Translations under genes and position numbers: made by a program
The notes under the pieces: generated by a model
What the model saw: only the letters and a program-made list of their open reading frames with translations
What the model was told of the DNA's origin: nothing
The model's database searches: none
Origin: Candidatus Binataceae bacterium
GTDB taxonomy: Bacteria; Desulfobacterota; Binatia; Binatales; Binataceae
Direction: 5' to 3'
DNA length: 34,615 bases
NCBI GenBank assembly: GCA_024281015.1
Contig: JAMXLL010000150.1
Span: 1 to 34,615, forward strand
Shown: positions 8,340 through 15,473 of the stretch, in pieces
How positions within the stretch are numbered: position 1 is the stretch's first letter
Layout of the letters: the number at the start of each line of letters is the position of its first letter

Positions 8340-9561
8340 ACAAAATAAACCTGCCGGGGCTGACGGATTCGGGCTTTGGCGGAAGTGGTCATTATTTCAG
8401 GCGCACGGTCCAAGCGCGCGTCGGCGCTCTGTCCTGAAGCTTGCCCTGGCTCCAGCCCTGATAATAGCCATTCTGCTGGCGGGGTGTGATCTGCCTTACT
8501 TCGCGCATGCCGCTTACGAAGAAGGCCATCTCCTGTGGAACCGCAGACCGATCATCCAGGTGCTGCAGAGTCCTAGCCTGGCTCAGGCCACGCGCCAACG
8601 TCTGGAAACAGTGCTCGAGGTCCGCCGTTTCGCTACCGACCTGGGGCTCCAAGTGGGCGGGGCGTATCAGACCGTGACCACCGTTGACCAGAACGCGGTC
8701 GTGTGGGTGTTAATGGCGGCGCCGCGCGATTCGTTATCGCCATACCTCTGGTGGTTTCCGATTGTCGGCTACGTACCCTATCGAGGTTATTTCAGGAGAG
8801 CGCGTGCCGACGCGGAGGCCCGCGCGATGGAACGCAAGGGTTACGATACGTTTGTCCGGCCGGCGATCGCTTTCTCCAGTCTCGGTTTCTTTAACGATCC
8901 GGTAATGTCAAATCTGCTGGAGCTAAGTCGCGTCGAACTCGCCGGCGTTCTTATCCATGAGCTGTTTCACCGCACTTTCTTTCTTAAGAGCGATGTCATG
9001 TTCGACGAGTCCTCTGCCAACTGGATAGGTAACCGAGGAGCTGTCGAATTCTTCGCTCAAACTGAGGGCGCCGATTCTCAGGATGCGGCAGCTGCGAAGG
9101 GCATTTACGAGAGTGACATGAAGTTTGCAGCCTTCCTCTTACAGAAAGAAGGCCGCCTGCTTAAGCTCTATCAAAGCGGCTTGCCGCGCGACGAGATACT
9201 AAAACGCCGGGTCGCGGTGTTTACCGAAATCAAGGCTGACTATGCGCGGCTGAAGCCGCTCCTGTCGGGACTGGAACGGTTCGACCTGGACCAACAGCAG
9301 CTCAACAATGCAGTGCTGGTGAACTACCTGATATACTTCCACAATCTGGACCATTTCGCCGCGCTCGATCGGATGCATCACGGCGACCTTCGGGCGACGA
9401 TAGCCTCGATTATTAAGCTTGCTCAGAGCGAGCCGAATGATCCCTTCCACGCAGTATGGAAAGCGACATTAAACGCGCCGAGAGCAACTGATGTCGCGGC
9501 GACATCAATCGGCAGACCGATTGGCGATCTTAGCTTCACTCTCACAAATCCAAGGCCATAG
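8323..9561 (+). CDS. Predicted zinc aminopeptidase lipoprotein (DUF2265/COG4324)
   Basis: The protein has about 412 residues. After a basic N-terminus there is a hydrophobic segment ending in ILLAGC, a lipobox, so it is probably an exported, lipid-anchored protein. The HELFHRT segment (about residue 212) carries an HExxH zinc-peptidase motif, with ESSANW downstream as likely further ligand region. Overall it matches the predicted aminopeptidase family COG4324 (DUF2265). No ATG is available: GTG at 8323, GTG at 8317 and TTG at 8290 are all possible starts. All overlap the end of the ABC exporter gene, which points to translational coupling. Function of the family is not experimentally firm. 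Confidence 0.8.
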   Translation: MRRSAEQNKPAGADGFGLWRKWSLFQAHGPSARRRSVLKLALAPALIIAILLAGCDLPYFAHAAYEEGHLLWNRRPIIQVLQSPSLAQATRQRLETVLEVRRFATDLGLQVGGAYQTVTTVDQNAVVWVLMAAPRDSLSPYLWWFPIVGYVPYRGYFRRARADAEARAMERKGYDTFVRPAIAFSSLGFFNDPVMSNLLELSRVELAGVLIHELFHRTFFLKSDVMFDESSANWIGNRGAVEFFAQTEGADSQDAAAAKGIYESDMKFAAFLLQKEGRLLKLYQSGLPRDEILKRRVAVFTEIKADYARLKPLLSGLERFDLDQQQLNNAVLVNYLIYFHNLDHFAALDRMHHGDLRATIASIIKLAQSEPNDPFHAVWKATLNAPRATDVAATSIGRPIGDLSFTLTNPRP

Positions 9562-9586
9562 CGAACGCCCGGATAATTGTTGCGAG

Positions 9587-10216
9587 TCAAATAGCGCGTA
9601 GCATCAGCTCCAGAGCCGCGCTCAACTCCGCTTCGTACCCGCCGAAAAAATGGTCAGCGCCCTCGATGATCCTTAACTGTGCGCGGGCTCCGAGACCGTC
9701 ATGCAACGCCTTGATTTGTGCAGCCGGGCAGTAAGCGTCGCGATCTCCTGCCGCCAGCACAACAGGCAAGTTCAACTCTTTGAGCGAATCGGCAGCGTCC
9801 ATTCGAAGCGGAGGTGCAATCAGCGCCAGCATGCCTAAACCAGGCAGGCCGGATGCTGCATTCATCGCTGCCATCGCTCCGAACGAATATCCGGCGAGGA
9901 CGGTCTGCTCTATGCCCACTGCCAATTCTGCGGCCATCCAGCGTACCGCGGCGGCTGCGTCGTCGGCTTCTCCGCTACCGTTGCTGTATGCGCCTTCACT
10001 TAGTCCTACACCACGAAAATTAAAGCGCAGAGTCGCCCAGCCTAGCCGCCACATCGCTTCGATCGCGGCCTCGACTACGTTGTTGTACATCGAACCGCCA
10101 TAGAGCGGGTGTGGATGGCATACCACCGCGCCCCGTTCCACAGTCGAGGTCGGTTTGGCGACGAGTCCCTCAAGCGTCAGAGCACCGCAGACAAAAGTAA
10201 TTTGCTCTTCCTTCAT
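9587..10216 (-). CDS. Small alpha/beta hydrolase (COG2945 type)
   Basis: This hydrolase of about 209 residues lacks a large lid. The N-terminal core contains VVCHPHPLYGGSMYNN and then FNFRGVGLSEG, both hallmark strings of the COG2945 group. The nucleophile is Ser111 in GYSFGA, with Asp160 (GDRD) and His189 (GADHFF) completing the triad. Members are uncharacterised; they resemble dienelactone hydrolase and short-chain esterases or thioesterases. The ATG at 10216 has GAGG about 8 bases upstream; a GTG at 10228 is the alternative. It converges on the aminopeptidase gene with only 25 bases between the stops, and I see no clear terminator there. It diverges from the Mut7-C gene. Confidence 0.85.
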   Translation of the reverse strand: MKEEQITFVCGALTLEGLVAKPTSTVERGAVVCHPHPLYGGSMYNNVVEAAIEAMWRLGWATLRFNFRGVGLSEGAYSNGSGEADDAAAAVRWMAAELAVGIEQTVLAGYSFGAMAAMNAASGLPGLGMLALIAPPLRMDAADSLKELNLPVVLAAGDRDAYCPAAQIKALHDGLGARAQLRIIEGADHFFGGYEAELSAALELMLRAI

Positions 10217-10345
10217 GGCCGTCCTCACAGCATAAAACCCTGAAGTGCCTTCGTGGGTTGGCTTGATATACTACACTAGACTTGAGTGCCCCTTGAACTT
10301 TCGTGCGCATTGAACTTTCGGATCTCATATACCAGGCGTGAAGCG

Positions 10346-10831
10346 ATGCAGGATGCGAATCGAATTACGGAGCAGGCACCCAAATTCGCGGCCGACCGGA
10401 TGCTCGTCCGACTCGCGCGATGGCTGCGTCTGATGGGCGCCGACGTGGTCTGCGACCCGGCACTCTCCGGCGCGGCGCTTCTCCGTCTTGCACGGCAGGA
10501 GGGGCGACCGCTGCTGACGCGTGACAAACGTCTGCGCACAGCGCCGGACGTTTTCTATATCGAACCCCATCTTTTCCGCGATCAGATTCGCGAGGTGATG
10601 GCATACTATCCTTTTGATCCCTACCGGTTCGCTTTCACCCGATGCTCGATCTGCAACCATCTGCTCAAGCAGGTTCCTCGCTCTGCGGTCGCGCGGAGCA
10701 TCCCTCCGTTCGTCTATGCAGCGCACCAGAATTTCGCACTGTGCGAGCAGTGCAACCGGATTCACTGGAGCGCAAGCCATGTCGAGCGAGCGATGCGGGA
10801 AATCGAGGCTCTTAGACCTGATCGGCCGTAA
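10346..10831 (+). CDS. Mut7-C RNase-fold protein with C-terminal zinc ribbon
   Basis: This is a 161-residue protein. The first 90 residues match the Mut7-C (PF01927) PIN-like fold: FAADRMLVRLARWLRLMGADV, with Asp17, then LLTRDKRL, with Asp60, as likely metal-binding acids. The last third contains two CxxC pairs (Cys100/Cys103 and Cys133/Cys136), a zinc ribbon that usually follows this domain. Members are predicted RNases; substrates are unknown. The ATG at 10346 fits the family N-terminus. A GTG at 10286 would add 20 residues with no family resemblance. It converges with rsh; the 91-base gap between them holds only weak GC-rich pairing. Confidence 0.87.
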   Translation: MQDANRITEQAPKFAADRMLVRLARWLRLMGADVVCDPALSGAALLRLARQEGRPLLTRDKRLRTAPDVFYIEPHLFRDQIREVMAYYPFDPYRFAFTRCSICNHLLKQVPRSAVARSIPPFVYAAHQNFALCEQCNRIHWSASHVERAMREIEALRPDRP

Positions 10832-10922
10832 GAGTAGGCCCGCCTGGGACGATTGCTGTCGCGGAAGCCATCGCGCCGCGGCTGCCGAATGGCAGGTGAC
10901 GCAGGCCGGAGCAGATTTCGTC

Positions 10923-13127
10923 TCAATTGTGGTTGTGATTCAGGCCGAGCCGCGCGACCCGCATAACGCCGTCAATTCCTGCAATGGTGTGCATCAGGTT
11001 ATTGAGCTGGGTGGCGCTGCTGACCTTCAGTTCAAAGTGCGATAAGGCGCGACCGTCCTGGCCGGTAGTTTTGACCTCGGCGGTAGTGATATTAACGCCT
11101 GCGGAGGCTATCGCTTTGGTCATAGCAGCCAGCAATCCCGGCTGATCGACACAGAGCACCTCGAGCTCAATGGGGCGCAACGTTTCTTCGCCTGCCTTCC
11201 ACGCGACAGGAACCCGCCGTTGCGGATCGGTTGCGAGTGCTATCGGGCATCCTGCGAGATGAACCGTTACCCCGTGGCCGCGCGTGATAAACCCGGTAAT
11301 CGCCTCTCCCGGCAAAGGATTACAGCAGCGAGCAAACCTGACCAGCATATCGCCAATGCCCGAGACAATTACCGCGTTGCTGCCGCCGGAACGGCCGTCG
11401 CGGCTTGTTCGTTCCTTCTCTCCCTGGGCAGGCGCCGGTGCCTTCTCCGCCCGGTAAAGCTTTAACTCCTCAGGTGTAAGAGCTTTTGCCAGCAGTTGCG
11501 TCGGCGTGACTATGCCGTAGCCGACCGCAGCTAACAGACCGTCAGTGTCCCGCTGGGAAAACTCCTTGAGGGCGGGCTCAAAGCGGTTTTTGGTCTTCAT
11601 TTGCGCCACAGTCAGACCGAGCGGCCCCAGCTCTCTATCCAATAACGCGATCCCCATTTCGCGCGAACGCTCGGCTTGCTGCTGCCGTAGCCATTGCCGG
11701 ATTCGGCTTTTAGCACGCGCGGTAACGACATAGTTAGCCCAGTCCTTGCCGGGAGTCTGCCGCTCAGCGGTAATTACCTCAACCGTATCGCCCGATTTAA
11801 GCTGGTAGCGCAGCGGCACCATCCGCCCATTCACGCGCGCGCCGGCAAGATGCTGTCCCACCTGAGAATGGATGCGGTAGGCGAAATCAATCACCGTGGC
11901 CCCCTGGGGGAAATCGAGTAGGTCGCCTTTGGGGGTGAAGACGAAGACCTCCTCCGGAAAGAGGTCGTCCTTGACTGTCGACAGGAACTCCTGCGGGTCT
12001 TTGAGGTTTTGCTGCCATTCGATCAGCCGCCGCAACCAGGCGAATCGCTGGGTATCGCGAATTTCGGCGCCGCCCTCCTTATAGCTCCAATGTGCGGCGA
12101 TGCCCTGTTCGGCAACCTCGTGCATTTCCCGGGTCCGAATCTGAACCTCCATCCGCTGCCCGCGAGGCCCAATCATCGTGGTGTGCAGGGATTGGTACAT
12201 GTTGGCCTTGGGCAGGGCGATATAATCCTTGAAGCGGCCCGGAATCGGTTTCCAGTTGGCGTGCACGACGCCCAAGGCCTCATAGCATTCCCGGACGGTC
12301 CCGACGATTATGCGGAAGGCGACGAGGTCATAAATCTCGTCAAAATTGAGCCGCTCCTGCTGCATCTTGGTATGGATCGAATAGAAATGCTTGGGTCGCC
12401 CGGTGATCTCGGCTTTCACCCCGGCTTCGGCCAGCCGGCGCGAAAGAATATCGATGACCGTGCGAATGTAGCTCTCGCGCTCGGCGCGCGTCTTGGCGAC
12501 ATACGCTTTGAGCGTCGCGTAGGCGGCCGAATTGAGATAACGGAAAGCGGCGTCTTCGAGTTCAGACTTTAGCCAGTAAATTCCCAGCCGATGGGCGATC
12601 GGGGCATAGATGTCGAGTGTCTCCCGCGCAATTTCCTCCTGGCGATCATGCGGGAGATGATTGAGGGTGCGCATGTTATGCAGCCGATCGGCCAACTTGA
12701 TCAAAACGACGCGAATATCGTGCGCCATCGCGATGATCATCTTGCGAAAATTCTCTGCCTGCTTTTCCTCGCGGCTCAGCAAGGTGATTTTGGACACCTT
12801 GGTCACGCCGTCGACCAGGCGCGCCACCTCCGGACCGAACTCGCTCTGCACTTCTGGCAGTGAGGCGTGAGTATCCTCGACCACGTCGTGGAGCAGGCCG
12901 GTGATGACCGAAGGCAGATCGAGCTTGAAATCGGCAATTATGAGGGCGACGTTGAGCGGGTGAGTGACAAACGGTTCGCCCGACCTGCGCTTTTGCCCAC
13001 CGTGCATCCGGGCTGAGTAGTCATAGGCCCGACGAATCAGAGTCGCATCCGCTTGCGGATTATAGACCCTGATCTTCTCGATCAGTTGGTCGAGCAGGTC
13101 AGTTGAGACGATGGCTACTTGTTCCAC
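10923..13127 (-). CDS. spoT: Bifunctional (p)ppGpp synthetase/hydrolase (Rsh/SpoT type)
   Basis: The protein has 734 residues and full long-Rsh architecture. The N-terminal HD hydrolase has His56, HDVVED (80-85) and the ADRLHNMRT helix near 146-154. The synthetase domain (about 240-350) contains RPKHFYSIHTKM and RFKDYIALPK. A TGS domain follows at about 392-455, and an ACT domain forms the C-terminus. The HD residues are intact. The RFKD motif (298-301) is the form seen in hydrolase-competent bifunctional enzymes, as opposed to the EFDD form of RelA. It makes and removes the stringent-response alarmone. The start is a GTG that overlaps the gmk stop by 13 bases. In many proteobacteria rpoZ lies between gmk and spoT; here it does not. 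Confidence 0.96.
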   Translation of the reverse strand: MEQVAIVSTDLLDQLIEKIRVYNPQADATLIRRAYDYSARMHGGQKRRSGEPFVTHPLNVALIIADFKLDLPSVITGLLHDVVEDTHASLPEVQSEFGPEVARLVDGVTKVSKITLLSREEKQAENFRKMIIAMAHDIRVVLIKLADRLHNMRTLNHLPHDRQEEIARETLDIYAPIAHRLGIYWLKSELEDAAFRYLNSAAYATLKAYVAKTRAERESYIRTVIDILSRRLAEAGVKAEITGRPKHFYSIHTKMQQERLNFDEIYDLVAFRIIVGTVRECYEALGVVHANWKPIPGRFKDYIALPKANMYQSLHTTMIGPRGQRMEVQIRTREMHEVAEQGIAAHWSYKEGGAEIRDTQRFAWLRRLIEWQQNLKDPQEFLSTVKDDLFPEEVFVFTPKGDLLDFPQGATVIDFAYRIHSQVGQHLAGARVNGRMVPLRYQLKSGDTVEVITAERQTPGKDWANYVVTARAKSRIRQWLRQQQAERSREMGIALLDRELGPLGLTVAQMKTKNRFEPALKEFSQRDTDGLLAAVGYGIVTPTQLLAKALTPEELKLYRAEKAPAPAQGEKERTSRDGRSGGSNAVIVSGIGDMLVRFARCCNPLPGEAITGFITRGHGVTVHLAGCPIALATDPQRRVPVAWKAGEETLRPIELEVLCVDQPGLLAAMTKAIASAGVNITTAEVKTTGQDGRALSHFELKVSSATQLNNLMHTIAGIDGVMRVARLGLNHNHN

Positions 13128-13738
13128 GCCGCGAACCCCGAGAGCAGGCGTGCAACCCTAAGCCTTTCCGCTCTCACCACCGCCTGGAGTTGTATCAGCG
13201 ATTCCTTCAGATCCGAATTTATAATCAGGTAGTCATACTCGGGAAAGGCCGATGCTTCGTCGCGTGCACGCATTAAACGGCGCTCGATAGCAGCTTCCTG
13301 CTCGGTGGCGCGCCGGCGCAAACGTTCCTCCAATTCGGCAAAACTAGGCGGTAAAACAAAGATAGTAACGGTATCGTCGGGATAGTTTCCGCGAATCTGA
13401 CGGGCCCCTTGAATGTCGATGTCGAGCAGCATGTCGCTGCCCGACGCGACCGCGTGCTCAAGCGGCTCGCGGGGCGTACCGTAATGGGCGTCGAACACTT
13501 GCGCCCATTCGGCCATTTCGCCTGCGGCTATCTTGCGTCTAAATTCCTCGTCGGTCACGAAGCTGTAATCAACCCCCTCGCACTCGCCTGCGCGCGGTGT
13601 CCGGGTAGTCAGCGAAACGGATGGCTGCAGTCCCAGGTCCATGCCCAGCGCACCGCGCGAGAGCGTAGTCTTCCCTGCGCCGGAAGGGGCCGACAGGATA
13701 AATATGATACCCCGCCGAGTGGGCCGATGCGACGACAC
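13115..13738 (-). CDS. gmk: Guanylate kinase
   Basis: This P-loop kinase converts GMP to GDP with ATP. The motif APSGAGKTT (about residues 17-25) is the guanylate-kinase P-loop. Downstream are SVSLTTRTPRAGE with the GMP-binding arginines, GVDYSFVTDEEF, the YGTPRE segment, and LLDIDIQGARQIR. The frame is open back to a TTG at 13816, but the GTG at 13738 gives about 207 residues, the usual length. No strong ribosome site marks any candidate start, so the N-terminus is uncertain. It overlaps rsh by 13 bases. This is functionally sensible, because guanylate kinase supplies precursors of GTP and is a known (p)ppGpp target in several bacteria. Confidence 0.95.
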   Translation of the reverse strand: MSSHRPTRRGIIFILSAPSGAGKTTLSRGALGMDLGLQPSVSLTTRTPRAGECEGVDYSFVTDEEFRRKIAAGEMAEWAQVFDAHYGTPREPLEHAVASGSDMLLDIDIQGARQIRGNYPDDTVTIFVLPPSFAELEERLRRRATEQEAAIERRLMRARDEASAFPEYDYLIINSDLKESLIQLQAVVRAERLRVARLLSGFAAWNK

Positions 13739-13773
13739 GCTCAAAAGTAGCCAAGGGCGCAAAGATTTGCAAA

Positions 13774-13872
13774 TTATACAAAGCGTATTCCCGAATTTTG
13801 CTTGTTCGAAAAACAACCACCTACGCCTAAAAGGACTAAGCCGATGACGACGAGGTAACCGGGAGCAAGCAT
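13774..13872 (-). CDS. Possible 32-residue membrane or lipoprotein-like small ORF
   Basis: An ATG at 13872 opens a 32-codon frame just before gmk. The product would begin MLAPGYLVVIGLVLLGVGGC: a hydrophobic helix ending in a cysteine that resembles a weak lipobox, followed by a short polar tail. The nearest purine-rich stretch (GAGGGA) is about 14 bases upstream, too far for a good ribosome site. It may be a real small membrane protein, or chance open frame in the leader of gmk. I do not recognise a family. Confidence 0.2.
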   Translation of the reverse strand: MLAPGYLVVIGLVLLGVGGCFSNKQNSGIRFV

Positions 13873-13978
13873 TAGCTTGCCAATTGTCCCTCGGCTCTGG
13901 AGCTCAGCATCGGCTCCGGTCCAGTGACAACGATGGCTGCAGGCCTGCAAATCCTCAAGCGGTAGGCGAAGAATGGCC

Positions 13979-14695
13979 CTACATTTTGGGCCGAGGCTTG
14001 CGGGCGTAAACTGTCGGGTCGCCGATTGCGGCCTCAGCAAATCCTTCCACGCGTTCAGCGCACTTTGTACAGGCGCCGCAGTGAATGATACCGCTGGGGC
14101 GGGCACAGGAGACCGTCAGCTCTAGGTGCAGCCCGGCGCCGCGCCTGACTACGTCAGCCTTGGTCAGGCCAGCGAAAGGCGTGCTGATTCTCAGCTTGAT
14201 GCCGACTCCAAGTTCTACCGCTCGTGCAAAAGCGCGGAAGAACTCCGGCCGCGCATCGGGAAATGGATTGCTCTCCAGCGGCGCCATCGCGATCTCGCCT
14301 ATTCGAGCACTCGCGCAAAAGATCGCTGTCTTCGACAAGAGGCTGAGGTTTCTTCCCGGAATATAGTTGGAGGCCAGCGTGGCTTTGTAGCCAGGCACAT
14401 TGCGCCCCGTCATTGACCAATGATCGCCTGAGACGTCGCTCATCGGCAGTTTAAGGACTGTGAGCGGCTCGATATTTGTCATTCGGAGGGAACGCAGGAA
14501 GCGCTTGAGGGTGGCAAGTTCACTCCGCTCCCAACTAAGCCCGGCTTGTACATAGACTGGATACACAGACCGGCCGCTTCGCGCAGATGCCGCCAGCATG
14601 ACTGAACTATCAAGTCCGCCGCTGGCCAGGATCGCAACTCGATCCGAAATTGGCTCGATCCGATAATCATCACGCGCCGGCTTTTCCGCAGCCAT
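13979..14695 (-). CDS. queC: QueC-like ATP-dependent enzyme (7-cyano-7-deazaguanine synthase family)
   Basis: The protein has about 238 residues. The PP-loop SGGLDS (residues 25-30) activates a carboxylate with ATP. The C-terminal zinc site reads SCARPSG..HCGACTKCAER, the QueC cysteine pattern. QueC converts 7-carboxy-7-deazaguanine to preQ0, on the way to queuosine or to other deazapurines. The assignment to the QueC/ExsB family is strong, but the exact substrate is less sure, because no queD, queE or queF is in the window and the region between PP-loop and zinc site is not obviously typical. An ATG at 14731 would overlap the previous gene by 23 bases; the start at 14695 leaves a short gap. 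Confidence 0.8.
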   Translation of the reverse strand: MAAEKPARDDYRIEPISDRVAILASGGLDSSVMLAASARSGRSVYPVYVQAGLSWERSELATLKRFLRSLRMTNIEPLTVLKLPMSDVSGDHWSMTGRNVPGYKATLASNYIPGRNLSLLSKTAIFCASARIGEIAMAPLESNPFPDARPEFFRAFARAVELGVGIKLRISTPFAGLTKADVVRRGAGLHLELTVSCARPSGIIHCGACTKCAERVEGFAEAAIGDPTVYARKPRPKM

Positions 14696-14708
14696 GGCAC
14701 GGCGTCTT

Positions 14709-15443
14709 TTAATTGAGTAATCGGCCACCATCCAGCATCAACGTCGAACCAGTCGCGAAATCAGTCCCCTCACAAAGAAACAGCACTGCACGGGCAACAT
14801 CGGCAGGGGAACCCATGGTCTTGGTGAGGGTGGCGAGGCGCAGCCGTTCGACTTGTTCCGGGGCATATTCGTCGGGCGGCATTACGGGCCCAAGAGCCAC
14901 GCAATTGACTTGCACCTCGGGTGCAAGAGCCTTGGCCAAGGCGCGGGTCAGTCCGATGAGACCGGCTTTCGAGACCGTGTAGGGCAGATAGTTGTTGTAG
15001 GGTCTGATAGCGGCCCAATCGCCGATATTGACGATCTTGCCTGCGCCTTGTTTGCGCATTCCGGCGCCGGCAAATTTTGAGAGAAAAAAAGGCGCCTTCA
15101 GGTTGGTATTGAGATTAAGATCCCAATCACGCTCTGTCAGTCCTTCGAGCGGCTTACGGTAGAATACCGACGCCGAGTTGACCAATACGTCCAGGCGTCC
15201 AAATGCCTCGTTGACGCTCGCCACCATCCGCTCTATCTGCTCAACGCTTTCCAGCTCCGCGCTAAAAATTTGGGCTCGTCCGCGCTGCTCGATAATGCGG
15301 GCAGCCGTCTCTTCAGCACCTGCCCGGGAAGTTCGATAGTGAACAGCCAGCGAGGCACCATGTTCCGCAAGAGCGAGGGCGATCGCCTGCCCTACCCGTC
15401 TTCCAGCTCCAGTGACTAGCGCGACTTTGCCTTGCAAATTCAT
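14709..15443 (-). CDS. Short-chain dehydrogenase, FolM/pteridine-reductase-like
   Basis: This 244-residue Rossmann-fold SDR begins with GKVALVTGAGRRVGQAIALA. The TGxxRRxG form of the nucleotide loop, with two arginines, is typical of NADPH-using pteridine reductases (PTR1/FolM). Downstream are NSASVFY, where classical SDRs have NNAG, and GDWAAIRPYNNYLPYTVSKA, which contains the catalytic YxxxK. The C-terminal DGGRLLN fits the family. A dihydropterin or dihydrofolate reductase role is therefore more likely than fatty-acid or sugar reduction, though this is inferred. It starts 30 bases after the LpxC fusion stop and runs into the QueC-like gene, whose substrate family is also derived from GTP. 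Confidence 0.82.
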   Translation of the reverse strand: MNLQGKVALVTGAGRRVGQAIALALAEHGASLAVHYRTSRAGAEETAARIIEQRGRAQIFSAELESVEQIERMVASVNEAFGRLDVLVNSASVFYRKPLEGLTERDWDLNLNTNLKAPFFLSKFAGAGMRKQGAGKIVNIGDWAAIRPYNNYLPYTVSKAGLIGLTRALAKALAPEVQVNCVALGPVMPPDEYAPEQVERLRLATLTKTMGSPADVARAVLFLCEGTDFATGSTLMLDGGRLLN

Positions 15444-15473
15444 GGACGGAGTATCGGCTTCTGCCAGCTACAG

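Noticed and set aside
10832-10922. Terminator between the converging Mut7-C and rsh genes
   Set aside because: Only stems of about 5 bp can be formed and there is no T-run, so the evidence is too weak.
12009-12572. 187-codon open frame on the plus strand
   Set aside because: It lies wholly antisense to the conserved rsh synthetase and HD region and has no ribosome site or family resemblance. High GC commonly produces such frames.
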